Shown piece by piece: positions 7,857 through 18,351 of a stretch of DNA of 64,000 bases. The translations under genes were made by a program, and so were the position numbers. The DNA is from Nannocystis punicea (GTDB lineage: Bacteria > Myxococcota_A > Polyangia > Nannocystales > Nannocystaceae). Numbering within the stretch: the stretch's first letter is position 1; every line of letters begins with the position of its first letter. The stretch spans positions 12,793,501-12,857,500 of the forward strand of contig NZ_CP114040.1 in NCBI RefSeq assembly GCF_026965555.1, in the 5' to 3' direction. The notes beneath the pieces were generated by a model. That model searched no databases, had not been told where the DNA came from, and saw only the letters and a program-made list of their open reading frames with translations.

Positions 7857-8576
7857 CTATTCGCCCCACTCGGTCGCGCAGGCCGCGGATGCACAGTCGC
7901 ACAGCGGCGGCGCCGGCGGCTTCACGCCGTCGATGCACACAGTGCCGAATTCCTGCGGCTCGGCGCCGACTGCCGATCGTGCGCCGAGGGGGCCGTCGAG
8001 GTAATTGCCGTTGCTCGCACAGCCCATCTCGAGAAGCTCTGCGGCGTCCACGTCCGCACGCAGGCTGAACTGCAACGAATTTTCGTCGTTGCAGTGATTG
8101 CCGCAACCCAGCAGGGTGTCCTCGAGGCCTGCCTCGCAACGACCGACCACCGACTCGACGGCGCAGGTGGCCGGGTCGGCGAAGGTGACGACCTTGGCCC
8201 AGCCGCAGCGGATGATGTATCCGCCGTCCCCGAACAGCAACGGTTCACGCGCAGTGCACGTCGCCTCGTCCGTGGCCGCCAGGCAGCGGTTCCTCAGCGC
8301 CACCAGGCAGTCCGCCGCGAGGAAGGGTGAGCTGAGGTCCATGCATTCCACGGGCGTCTCCGTCGTCGGCGTCCCGTCGGTGGTCGTCGGTGCGCCGGTG
8401 TCGAGGCTCGTGGTCGTGGGCGCGCCGGTGCTGGTGCCGGTGGTCGCGTCGGTGCTCGCCGGGCCCGTGGGCTGGCACGCGGCGACGAATGCGAGCACCC
8501 GGAGCGAACGACCGTGGAGGGTGAAGCGACCGGCTTGGTCGCGGTTCGGAGGGAGTTTCGAGATCTCTTCGGTCAT
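7857..8576 (-). CDS. Cysteine-rich lipoprotein with Thr-rich linker
   Basis: A 239-residue predicted lipoprotein. The start is fixed by translational coupling: its ATG overlaps the stop of the subtilase gene in an ATGA. The signal is long and ends in the lipobox FVAAC (VLAFVAACQP). A Thr/Ser-rich acidic linker (about residues 40-75) is followed by a domain with about 16 cysteines, likely disulfide-bonded. Its last residues are CDCASAACATEWGE. I recognise no family. Coupling to a secreted protease suggests a shared surface function, for example an inhibitor, substrate or chaperone; that is inference. Confidence 0.78.
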   Translation of the reverse strand: MTEEISKLPPNRDQAGRFTLHGRSLRVLAFVAACQPTGPASTDATTGTSTGAPTTTSLDTGAPTTTDGTPTTETPVECMDLSSPFLAADCLVALRNRCLAATDEATCTAREPLLFGDGGYIIRCGWAKVVTFADPATCAVESVVGRCEAGLEDTLLGCGNHCNDENSLQFSLRADVDAAELLEMGCASNGNYLDGPLGARSAVGAEPQEFGTVCIDGVKPPAPPLCDCASAACATEWGE

Positions 8577-10453
8577 TGCGGTTGCGTGCGAGGCGACAGC
8601 TGGCGGGAGCGGCGGCGGGGAAGGGCTGCGAGCATCAGCAGCAGCCACGCGGATCGGCCGTCGCCGTCGGTCGCGCAGCCGCAGCCGTCGTCACCGGTCG
8701 CGGGGGCGCCGCTGTCGGTCGCGCCGTCGCTCGTGCTCGGGGCGGAGGTGGAGGTGGAGGTGACGCCGTCGCTCGTGCTCGAGCCGGTCGTCGGTGACGC
8801 GCCGGTGTCACCGGTGCCGCTGTCCTCGCCGGTGGTCGGGGCGCACGCGGGGTCGCCGTCGCCGTCGCAGTCGTTGTCGATGCAATCGTCGGGATCTTCG
8901 TCCGCGCCGGGCCAGCGGGCGGGGTCGGCGTCGTCGCAATCGCCGGCGCACAGGAGGACGCCGTCGGCGTCGGCGTCGACCTCGTCGGCGGGGATGGTCT
9001 CGTCGCAGTCGTTGTCGCGGCCGTCGCAGATCTCGGTCGCGCCGGGGTGGCTGGCAGGGTCGTCGTCGTCGCAATCGTCGCCGCCGCAGGCGACCGCGTA
9101 GTGCCCGTCGGCGTCGGCGTCGACGCAGGTGCAGTGGAGCCCCGCGGCGGCGAGGCCATCGATGAGGCCCCACCCAGCGTCGTTGTCGGGGGCGTCGGGT
9201 TGCGTCGCGGTGGCGCGCAGCAGCGCACGCATGCCGGCCGGATCGAGGTCGGGGTAGGCCTCGAGCAGCAGGGCGGCGATGCCGGCGGCGAGCGGGGTCG
9301 AGAGGCTGGTGCCCTGCGACATCTCGTAGGCGACGAGGCTGTCGGAGCGGGCCATCCACACGTCCTGGCCCGGCGCCACCAGGTCGGGCTTGATCCGGTC
9401 GTCGGCGGTCGGGCCGCGCGAGGAGAAGGGAGTGACGACGCCGTCGAAGTCGGTGGCGCCGATGGCGATGACGCCGTCGACGTCCGCCGGCGCGTCCAGG
9501 GTCTTCGGCTGCGGCCCCTGGTTGCCCATGGCGGCGAACATGATGAGGCCGTTGGCGACCGCCACGTTTGCGGCCTGCGAGGCGACGGCGGTCTTGCCGT
9601 CGAGCTGCTGGGGCTCGTACCAGTCGGAGTAACCGAGCGAGGCGGTGAAGATGTCGGCGCCCATGCCCTCGATCCACTCGAGGCCGGCGACGTAGTAGTC
9701 CTCCTCGAAGGGCTCCTCGACGTCGATGCGCTCGGTCTTGGCCAGAATCACCGCGACGCCGGGGGCGACGCCGGAGAAGACATCGCCGTCGTCGGCGACG
9801 ATCAGCGAGAGGACGCCGGTGCCGTGGTGGTGCTGCCCGGGGGTGTCGCCCTCCTGGTCGGCGACGACGTCGTCGCCCTGCACGAAGTCGCGGGCCGCGA
9901 GCACCTGCACCTTGGAGAAGGCCTGGTGTTCGAGCAAGAAGCCGGTGTCCTGCACGCCGACGACCACGCCGGCGCCGGTCAGGCCGCATTCGTGCAGCTC
10001 CGGGACGTGCAGCGCCGAGAGATGCGGCCAGGACAGGCCCTTGGCCTGCGAGGTCGGCGATTCGTCGGTGACGGGCAAGGGGTGCTCATGGCGCCGCGTC
10101 CGCGCCACCGGCCGCGTGCGAGTGACGAAGGGGAGGCGAGCGATCGCGGCCCGCTGGGCGGCGTCGGCGTCGACGCTCACTGCATTGAGCCAGCGCGAGG
10201 TGGCACGAATCCGGGCGCCGGTGGCCGCGACCGATTGTACATAGGCGGACGCGGGCGGGAGGTCGCGGACATCGACGCCCCGATCGCCGCGGACCCGTGC
10301 GCGCCGGCGCAGGGCTCGCGGCGCGAGCTCCTGCTCCTGCCGCACGAGGGCCGCCTCGAGGTCGGCCGCCGCGACCTGCTTGTCTTCAAAAAAGATCCAC
10401 GTCGGCGGCTCCACCAGGTTGGTGACGATGGCTAGCGCGGCGATCTGCAGCAT
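8573..10453 (-). CDS. Secreted subtilisin-like S8 protease with MopE-type repeats and MYXO-CTERM-like tail
   Basis: A 626-residue serine protease. The N-terminal 130 residues look like a pro-region behind a short signal. The S8 triad is visible: D169 in VQDTGF, H210 in QHHHGTGVLS, and S383 in GTSLSTPLAAG, with the oxyanion Asn in AAMGNQG (about 311). Residues 440-535 carry Asp/Cys-rich MopE-type metal-binding repeats (GGDDCDDDDPASHPGATEIC). A Ser/Thr linker follows, and then a MYXO-CTERM-like end: GCGC, hydrophobic AWLLLMLAAL, then PRRRSR, which predicts processing and surface anchoring. It is co-translated with the downstream lipoprotein gene through an ATGA overlap. Confidence 0.93.
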   Translation of the reverse strand: MLQIAALAIVTNLVEPPTWIFFEDKQVAAADLEAALVRQEQELAPRALRRRARVRGDRGVDVRDLPPASAYVQSVAATGARIRATSRWLNAVSVDADAAQRAAIARLPFVTRTRPVARTRRHEHPLPVTDESPTSQAKGLSWPHLSALHVPELHECGLTGAGVVVGVQDTGFLLEHQAFSKVQVLAARDFVQGDDVVADQEGDTPGQHHHGTGVLSLIVADDGDVFSGVAPGVAVILAKTERIDVEEPFEEDYYVAGLEWIEGMGADIFTASLGYSDWYEPQQLDGKTAVASQAANVAVANGLIMFAAMGNQGPQPKTLDAPADVDGVIAIGATDFDGVVTPFSSRGPTADDRIKPDLVAPGQDVWMARSDSLVAYEMSQGTSLSTPLAAGIAALLLEAYPDLDPAGMRALLRATATQPDAPDNDAGWGLIDGLAAAGLHCTCVDADADGHYAVACGGDDCDDDDPASHPGATEICDGRDNDCDETIPADEVDADADGVLLCAGDCDDADPARWPGADEDPDDCIDNDCDGDGDPACAPTTGEDSGTGDTGASPTTGSSTSDGVTSTSTSAPSTSDGATDSGAPATGDDGCGCATDGDGRSAWLLLMLAALPRRRSRQLSPRTQPQ

Positions 10454-10689
10454 CTCGACGTCCTCTTCCTCGCGCGGTCATTGTCGCTGGAGCGGGTCGC
10501 AAGCGCGGCCCGTCGCCTGCTCGCGCGGGTGAGGCAGGTCTCGGGGCTCGACGCGACGGAATTCGATGGGGGCGGCCGCGCGGCATGACGGGCGAGCCCC
10601 GGCGCTGCTCAGGCGGACTCGGACGCGCGGGCTGGGGCCGGAGCGAGCGTCGGCGCGGACGCGAGTGGCCATGCTGGTAGGCGCTTTTG

Positions 10690-10711
10690 GACATGTACGA
10701 AAGTTCATGTC
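10690..10711. repeat. ACATGTC-family palindrome with GAAA loop
   Basis: Arms GACATGTAC and GTTCATGTC (one mismatched pair) enclose the tetraloop GAAA. It lies in the 352-base gap between the subtilase gene and the next minus-strand gene. Nothing else convincing is seen in that gap. Confidence 0.7.
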
Positions 10712-10805
10712 GGTGATGGCCCGCGGGGGCGCTGTCGGAGCGGACAGCAGCAGGAATCACTGCCGCCGCGGGCAGGCCGATGCAAAGGTGGCGGGCGTGA
10801 TTCGC

Positions 10806-11918
10806 TCAGCGTGTGGGGACGGAGGCGGGGATGAGCTCGTCGACGACTTTGTGAACGACGTCGAGGACAGCGCCGACGCGCTCGGGATCGCGGGCCTGCC
10901 AGGCGGCGAGGACGGCGACGATCGGGGCGGGGTCGTCGAGCGCCGGGGGAGGGGCGAGCGGTGCAGGCTCGGACGCGGGGTCGGCGAGCACGGCGGGGTC
11001 GGCGAGCGCGGCGTGATAGGCGAGCAGGGCGGGGTCGTCGAACTCGGGAGGAGCGGTGAGCAGGGCCTCGCGCAGCGCGGCGGTGGGGGTGCCTGTGCCG
11101 CGCCAGGACGACCGCGGGAGTTCGTTTCTGCTGTAGCCGATCTCGGCCGAGACGGAGTCGAGGGGCAGGTGCAGCTCGCGGGCCAGCTCGCGGTCGTCGC
11201 CGCCGGCGAAGCCCGCGAGCAGCCGGACCTCGAACCGCGGGAGACCGGCTGTCTTTTCGGGCAGGCGACGGACGTGCACGACGGAGCGTCGGAGCGGCGA
11301 CGGCGGGTCGCGCGGGCGCGCGGTCCAGCCGGTGGTGTCGTGGAGGCTCAGCTCGATCTGGCCGCGGGCGGCCAGGCCGGCGAGCGTGGCGGCGACGACC
11401 ACGCGCGGCTCGCCGGTGCTCCATGCGGCTGTTTTTGAGGACATGTCGGAACAGTCATGTGATGTGATGACGGTGCGGATGGTGCGGGTGACGCCGCCGT
11501 GGACGGGCGCCCGGCGGCGGACCCATACCTCGCCGAGGACGGTGTCGCCGGGGACGGGGTCGAGGTCGACCAGCAGCCAGGCGCGGCCCCTGTAGCGCTC
11601 GGGGAGCATGATCAAGAGGCCGAGGCCGACCATCGCCGTCGGCCCGGTGACGAGGAGCATGCCGAGGACGCCGAAGTACTCGGCGAGGGTCCGCGGCGGC
11701 CAGTCGGAGAAGATCGACCAGAGCAGCGGGCCCACGCCGATGAGCGCGACGGCGGCGGCGAGCATGAAGAGCGCGGCGCCGAGGAATTCGCCGAGGCCGT
11801 CCCACCACGGGCGCGGCTGCCACGTGAAGCGCGGGTCGCGGGCGTGACCGCAGCGCGGCGTCGGGCCCGGCGACCAGGCGCCGCAGACGGGGCACAGCGG
11901 GAGCTCGCGGCGGGCCAT
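10806..11918 (-). CDS. Zinc-ribbon membrane protein of unknown function
   Basis: A 370-residue protein. The ATG at 11918 begins a short zinc-ribbon-like motif (CPVCGAW, then RCGH) ahead of two or three membrane segments (residues 40-62 and 77-105). The remainder is cytoplasmic and helical, ends in an Ala/Pro-rich linker and a short helical tail, and has no family I recognise. An in-frame ACATGTC palindrome codes for the stretch CSDMSSKTAAW around residues 155-165, so the element seems to have entered the gene without breaking it. A larger in-frame extension upstream is rejected because it lacks protein-like composition. Confidence 0.68.
   Translation of the reverse strand: MARRELPLCPVCGAWSPGPTPRCGHARDPRFTWQPRPWWDGLGEFLGAALFMLAAAVALIGVGPLLWSIFSDWPPRTLAEYFGVLGMLLVTGPTAMVGLGLLIMLPERYRGRAWLLVDLDPVPGDTVLGEVWVRRRAPVHGGVTRTIRTVITSHDCSDMSSKTAAWSTGEPRVVVAATLAGLAARGQIELSLHDTTGWTARPRDPPSPLRRSVVHVRRLPEKTAGLPRFEVRLLAGFAGGDDRELARELHLPLDSVSAEIGYSRNELPRSSWRGTGTPTAALREALLTAPPEFDDPALLAYHAALADPAVLADPASEPAPLAPPPALDDPAPIVAVLAAWQARDPERVGAVLDVVHKVVDELIPASVPTR
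11440..11460. repeat. ACATGTC-family palindrome inside a coding sequence
   Basis: GACATGTC-GGAACA-GTCATGT lies within the Zn-ribbon membrane protein gene and is translated. The preceding T-run (11432-11436) resembles the T-rich flanks of the intergenic copies. Confidence 0.6.
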
Positions 11919-12359
11919 GGGCGAGGATGGTAACGCGACCGCCCGGGACGAGCACGCCGAGGTTCGCCGGGTCCGCAGCGCTGTCACGATCACCGATGCG
12001 AGCGTGTGATCGCTCTGCGGTGCAATGCCTCGTCCGTGGTCCTTGCGACTCGGCGCTCCTCGGCGAGCTCTCGTGCCGCGCGAACAGGGCGACAGACCTG
12101 CCGGCTTCGCGATCGCCTTGCCTTCGCGTGATCGTCGTCGTCTCGGCGGCCGAGGAGGTGATCGGACGCGGCGCGGACCTCTTTGGCTGGCGACGGGGGG
12201 AGTACGCGTGGCTCGGTGATGGTCTACACGAGGCCCGCGCGGCCGCAGTGGCCGGTGAAGGGCGAAGACGAGGTGTGGCGGAAACGAGGGCGAAAATGTG
12301 TGCCCTGACCTGTCGGCGCAGGAGCGCCCGCGTGAGGGGCGCGCTATGCTGCGACCATC
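11919..12359. other. Divergent intergenic gap, no supported gene
   Basis: 441 bases between divergent genes, presumably holding both promoters. Several long open frames cross it but have Arg/Ala-rich shadow composition, and none has a ribosome site. I see no repeat, hairpin or clear promoter. Confidence 0.5.
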
Positions 12360-12968
12360 ATGGCCAGTTTTTATATAAGACTTACGACCCTGTTGGCTGG
12401 CAGCTTGTTCGTGCTCGGCGACTTCGACGCGCACGCGTGCTCGATGATCGACAACTTTCCATATGACATCGATCCCGCCGAGGCAGCGGTCGACGACACG
12501 CCGCCGGGGATGATCGCGGCAGTCAAGGTCGGCGAGGTGGGGGAGGGCGGCGGCGCCGGCTGTTCGGACTGCGGCGGCGACAGCATGCACGTGTCGCTCT
12601 CCGTCACCCCGGGGGCCGACGATAGCACTCCCTCGGGCGATATCGGCTACGAGCTCGAGGTCGTCGACGGCGAGTTCCCGTTCTCCATGCCCGAGGGGCC
12701 GATCGAGGGGACGTTCATCCTCCTGTTCTCGGAGCATGATTACAGGGTGTTCACGGCGACGCTCGAGGTCCGCCCGGTCGACCGCGCCGGCAACGTCGGG
12801 CCGGGGACGCGCGTGGAGATCCGCAACGCCGTCGCCAACTGCAACATGACTCTCGGGTCAGGTGGCGGGTCCGTGTGGCTGGCGATCCTCGCGCTGCAGT
12901 GGTTCGCGCGGCGGCGGCGACGCGGCGGCGGCCTGACCCGCGGCATCCAGCGGCAGGAGCGGGCATGA
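12360..12968 (+). CDS. Exported protein with MYXO-CTERM-like tail
   Basis: A 202-residue protein with a signal peptide (YIRLTTLLAGSLFVLG, cleavage probably after AHA near residue 26). The mature part is about 135 residues with paired Cys (CSDCGG) and a beta-rich, fibronectin-like pattern (YELEVVDGEFPF, TATLEVRPVDRAGNVGPGTR). The end is CNMTLGSGGG, a short hydrophobic segment WLAILALQWFA, and RRRRRGGG, like a MYXO-CTERM sorting signal. It is convergent with the UvrA-like gene, whose stop lies 7 bases away. Function unknown. Confidence 0.75.
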   Translation: MASFYIRLTTLLAGSLFVLGDFDAHACSMIDNFPYDIDPAEAAVDDTPPGMIAAVKVGEVGEGGGAGCSDCGGDSMHVSLSVTPGADDSTPSGDIGYELEVVDGEFPFSMPEGPIEGTFILLFSEHDYRVFTATLEVRPVDRAGNVGPGTRVEIRNAVANCNMTLGSGGGSVWLAILALQWFARRRRRGGGLTRGIQRQERA

Positions 12969-12975
12969 CGAAGAT

Positions 12976-15366
<2,391 letters not shown>

Positions 15367-15499
15367 GGTGTCTCCAATCTCTCGGGCGTCGGCGACCCCC
15401 GGCCCGGGCTGACTCGCCAGGGCCGTGCGTAGGATTGTCGTTCGTCAGCGCGGCCGCGGCAGCGACCCGTTGTCTATTGAATTGGTGAAGCGGCGCAGG

Positions 15500-15934
15500 T
15501 CAGGCCTGCGATCGCCGGGCGGCGGGGCGCTGCTCCTGGATGCGGATCATGTTGCCCGCAGGGTCGCGGACGGCGCAGTCGCGGACGCCGTAGGGCTGGT
15601 CGGTGGGCTCCTGGACGACCTCGGCGTCGCTGGCCTGCAGCCGCGTGAAGACGCCGTCGAGGTCTGGGGTGGCCAGCAGGAGGCTGGCGTAGGTGCCCTT
15701 GGCCATCATCTCGCCGATGGTGCGGCGCTCGTCGTCGGTGATGCCGGGATCGGTGCCCGGCGGGTAGAGGACGATCGAGGTGGCGGGTTGACCGACAGGG
15801 CCGACGGTGATCCAGCGCATCCCGTTGTAGCCGACGTCTTTGCGGACCTCGAAGCCGAGGAGGTCGCGGTAGAAGGCCAGGGAGGCGGCCGGGTCGTTGT
15901 GCGGGAGGAAGCTCGCGTGAATGCTGATGTCCAT
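15500..15934 (-). CDS. VOC (glyoxalase/bleomycin-resistance) family protein
   Basis: A 144-residue single VOC unit with two beta-alpha-beta-beta-beta modules: SIHASFLPHNDPAASLAFYR at the first and YASLLLATPDLDGVFTRLQA at the second, ending with DPAGNMIRIQEQ, whose Glu is the usual metal ligand. Such proteins act as metal-dependent lyases or dioxygenases, or bind drugs. The gene starts 10 bases after the AraC-family stop, so the two form an operon. With a UvrA2-like gene downstream, a role in tolerance of a toxic compound is plausible inference; the substrate is unknown. Confidence 0.85.
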   Translation of the reverse strand: MDISIHASFLPHNDPAASLAFYRDLLGFEVRKDVGYNGMRWITVGPVGQPATSIVLYPPGTDPGITDDERRTIGEMMAKGTYASLLLATPDLDGVFTRLQASDAEVVQEPTDQPYGVRDCAVRDPAGNMIRIQEQRPAARRSQA

Positions 15935-15944
15935 GGCCGTGATG

Positions 15945-16412
15945 CTAGGGGAGGCCGTCGGCCGGCGCTTCTCGATTCCTGACCGGTCGCGTCACTTGCT
16001 TGGCGAGGCAGGACGGTATCCCCTCCGTCGCCTGGGCGGCCTGCCGCCGGTAGACGCTGGGCGGCATACCGACGAGCTCGGTGAAGCGCGTGCTGAAGGT
16101 GCCGAGAGAGGAGCAGCCGACCTCGAAGCAGACTTCGGTGACGCTGAGGTCGCCGCGACGCAAGAGGGCCATCGCGCGCTCGATGCGCCGCGTCATCAGA
16201 TAGGAGTACGGCGACTCGCCGTAGGCGAGCCGGAACTGGCGGCTGAGGTGCCCGGCAGACATGTTCACGCCGCGGGCCAGCGCCTCGACGTCCAGCGGCT
16301 TCTGGTACTCCCGGTCCATCCGGTCGCGGACGCGGCGCAGCTTCACCAGCTCCTGCAGATTCGGCGCTGCGGCGGGTCTGCTGGGCACGTGCGCGATCTT
16401 GCCACGTCGCAC
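15945..16412 (-). CDS. AraC-family transcriptional regulator (DNA-binding domain only)
   Basis: A 155-residue protein that is essentially the AraC/XylS DNA-binding domain (about residues 20-125). The first helix-turn-helix is ALARGVNMSAGHLSRQFR and the second covers SVTEVCFEVGCSSLGTFSTR, followed by the family end FTELVGMPPSVYRR. No N-terminal ligand domain is present, as in the SoxS/MarA-like short class. It is first in a minus-strand run with the VOC gene and probably controls it. The C-terminal 25 residues are an extension. Confidence 0.87.
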   Translation of the reverse strand: MRRGKIAHVPSRPAAAPNLQELVKLRRVRDRMDREYQKPLDVEALARGVNMSAGHLSRQFRLAYGESPYSYLMTRRIERAMALLRRGDLSVTEVCFEVGCSSLGTFSTRFTELVGMPPSVYRRQAAQATEGIPSCLAKQVTRPVRNREAPADGLP

Positions 16413-16470
16413 CGGAGTTGTCTAGCGCCGGCGGCGCGGCGACGAGGACGCGAATCATCGGTCCTCTTCG

Positions 16471-16573
16471 CCATGGCGTCGTCGACGATCGCGTAGATGT
16501 CGACGATGGGTCGTCGGGGGGCGTCGTTGAAGGGGAGCTTCAGGGTCTCGGGCTCGAACGGGTAGAGGGCCTC
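16471..16573 (-). pseudogene. Fragment duplicating the 3' part of the FG-GAP lipoprotein gene
   Basis: About 100 bases closely resemble 18432-18542 in the intact gene in the same orientation. Shared blocks include TCGTCGACGATCGCGTAGA and GGCGTCGTTGAAGGGGAGCT, and a short internal deletion removes about 9 bases. On the minus strand it would read like LPFNDAP and IYAIVDDAM, matching LPFNDAP and VYAIVDDTM near the C-terminus of the intact protein. Upstream and downstream parts are gone. It marks one edge of the composition-anomalous segment carrying the DUF4062 gene. Confidence 0.8.
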
Positions 16574-16692
16574 CTACACCGGTGCCGATGCAAGTATTTG
16601 CGGTAATTGGCTTCGTGCACACAAGCCGCCCAAAATCGCGCACGTTTAGCAACGGTCTGCGTGGTGGAGTGCGCCGGCTTTTCGGCGGCTTG

Positions 16693-17700
16693 CTAGGATT
16701 GCTCGACTGGGGGCATCTTTTTGATCGTACGGATATCGAGCATGAAAGCCTTGCCTTTCTCAGTAAGAAACCAAAATAGAGCAAGTGCGCCTGTGGTCGT
16801 TGGGCGCGATTCCACAGAGATCAGCTTTTGTGCCAACATCTGCACCTTGAATGTCTGGAACGTTTGATCCTCAACCCGCGGAAATCTTCCTTTCTTCTCG
16901 AGCGCTCGAGCTACTGCCTCCTCCCAGATGTGTCGGACGTCATCATCAGCTTTGCGCTGTAGTAGATGTGGTGCGAGTAGACCGAATGCCTCTCTCCAAG
17001 AAATCGTGCCCTCCCAATGCCACTTATCGCTACTATTGAAATGCGTCGTGTTGCCACGGACAGTAAAGTGCTCGTCAAGCCCCGCCAAGTCGTCAACTGC
17101 GGGGCGATGTTCCTCCTGCAGCTTGTGAAGCTGGGCTTCTAAGCCAGCGATCTTCTTGCGGAGAAGGTTGTTGTCCGTAAGAAGGTCGACGTTTGCAACG
17201 GTATTCGCCCTCACCCAGCCGATCGCTGGGTATGTCTTAATCGTCTTGGACAGACTTAGAGCTACCAGACCGGGAAGTTCAGTGGTATCCTGCCAGAACC
17301 TAACCAGCCGTCCCGTCTTCACTTTGGCGCGGAAGGCCGCAAGTTTCTCAGCTTGAGCGGGGACAGTTTCTGATTTGGACAGTGGAAGAGAATCGGGATC
17401 TCCATGGATCAGAGCGATGACCTTCAAGCCTTTGTCAACGGCATAATCATATTCTTTCTCCGTATAGCTTATCCCTTCGGGAGTCGTGGAGCCGTAACGC
17501 CCCCCAATGATCAGAAGGTAATAGTCGCAGTCATCAATGACTTTTTTAATAAATTGCCATTGCTCTTCGTCTGCAGCCGGAAAAAGTTCCATGCCTGCCG
17601 GAATACAATCCATCTCCATCAGAGTCTGAATGACTTTGGCCCGTTCGTCCTTTAGGTCCGTGTAAGTGGAACTCACGAAGATCTGGTAGCGCTTATCCAT
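16693..17700 (-). CDS. DUF4062 domain protein, probable defence or signalling factor
   Basis: A 335-residue cytoplasmic protein. Residues 4-95 are a typical DUF4062 domain: YQIFVSSTYTDLKDERAKVI, then GMELFPAADEEQW, DYYLLIIGGRYGS and SYTEKEYDYAV. The middle (180-200) is a probable coiled coil (NLLRKKIAGLEAQLHKLQEE). The C-terminal 130 residues are unassigned and could be a sensor or effector part. DUF4062 is often fused to NTPase or effector domains in bacterial conflict systems and may have a TIR-like fold; that is family knowledge, not seen here. Codon use is unlike the neighbours: the gene is near 50% GC in a 70% GC window, which indicates transfer. It starts 20 bases after a small same-strand ORF. 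Confidence 0.85.
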   Translation of the reverse strand: MDKRYQIFVSSTYTDLKDERAKVIQTLMEMDCIPAGMELFPAADEEQWQFIKKVIDDCDYYLLIIGGRYGSTTPEGISYTEKEYDYAVDKGLKVIALIHGDPDSLPLSKSETVPAQAEKLAAFRAKVKTGRLVRFWQDTTELPGLVALSLSKTIKTYPAIGWVRANTVANVDLLTDNNLLRKKIAGLEAQLHKLQEEHRPAVDDLAGLDEHFTVRGNTTHFNSSDKWHWEGTISWREAFGLLAPHLLQRKADDDVRHIWEEAVARALEKKGRFPRVEDQTFQTFKVQMLAQKLISVESRPTTTGALALFWFLTEKGKAFMLDIRTIKKMPPVEQS

Positions 17701-17720
17701 GTCTTGCCTTGTTGAGGCTG

Positions 17721-18075
17721 CTAACTCATGGATTCTCGCGCAACAACTTCCTCATATGAGGAAGCCTGGGCTGCCCTGTGATAGCGGGGGGACGCGTGGA
17801 GCGGTCCGACGTAGAACTCGCCATCGAACCCGTCGGTGAGCTGCTCGAACAGCTCGATCGAGCGAGAGCCCCGACGCTCGGCGCGGGCCGACGCATCGCC
17901 CGACGACGCCAGGAAGCGATCGATCCGCGCCTGCTCGCTGGTTGGGATCTCGAGTGCAGGCACCAGCGCCCGCCAGCGTGGCCTTGGCGTTGAGCACGGC
18001 TACCAGGCCGGCGGTGACTTCGATCTCGATCTCGATCTCCTCCGCGGTCTTGCTCAGAACTCGGCCTACGAGCAT
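17721..18075 (-). pseudogene. Small ORF pair or frameshifted gene upstream of the DUF4062 gene
   Basis: An ATG at 18075 opens a frame reading MLVGRVLSKTAEEIEIEIEV and GLVAVLNAKATLAGA, which then turns into Arg-rich shadow sequence. From about 17963 the +1 frame takes over with protein-like sequence (VPALEIPTSEQARIDRFLAS, then SIELFEQLTDGFDGEFYVG) and stops at 17721. Either a one-base change has split one protein of about 118 residues, or two overlapping ORFs exist, the second starting with GTG at 17963. The first part faintly recalls Trypco1-type small proteins found beside conflict systems; that link is weak. Unlike the DUF4062 gene, this stretch has host-like GC. Confidence 0.4.
17747..17764. 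promoter_or_regulatory. 18-base perfect palindrome upstream of the DUF4062 gene
   Basis: CTTCCTCATATGAGGAAG is a gapless palindrome about 47 bases ahead of the DUF4062 start, inside the end of the small upstream ORF. Its form fits a dimeric repressor site. No other copy was noticed in the window. Confidence 0.45.
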
Positions 18076-18351
18076 AACTTACCGGATTTCCTGCGTTCCC
18101 ACGATACCCTTCCTTCCTCCGCGCGGTGACTCGCGAGGGGAGGCAATGTATCACGGCACGATGCGCGGAGGGACGCGCGGTCCATGGTGTACCGCGTTAG
18201 ATCTTCGGGGCGCCGTGCAGGTTGCCGCGGACCATTGCCCCGGGGGGCGAGTGACAGCCACCGCCGCAGGCTCGACCTCGAGCTCATCTTGATCGAAGCG
18301 ATGGGCGGCGGCAGTCGTCAAGAGGCGGCCGCAGAATTCACAGGCAATCCG
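18076..18351. other. Gap at the right side of the DUF4062 segment, no supported gene
   Basis: 276 bases between the small broken gene and the stop of the FG-GAP lipoprotein gene. The last part is GC-rich and host-like. No ribosome site, hairpin or att-like repeat was recognised apart from the duplicated lipoprotein fragment described at 16471. Confidence 0.4.

Noticed and set aside
8640..9140. Short GTCGTCG-type repeats considered as a CRISPR-like or satellite array
   Set aside because: They are the codons of Asp-rich MopE-type repeats and Thr/Ser linkers in the subtilase gene, without regular spacers.
16258..16272. CAGACATGTTCACG considered as another member of the ACATGTC family
   Set aside because: It has no second arm and codes the conserved VNMS of the AraC helix-turn-helix, so it is coincidence.
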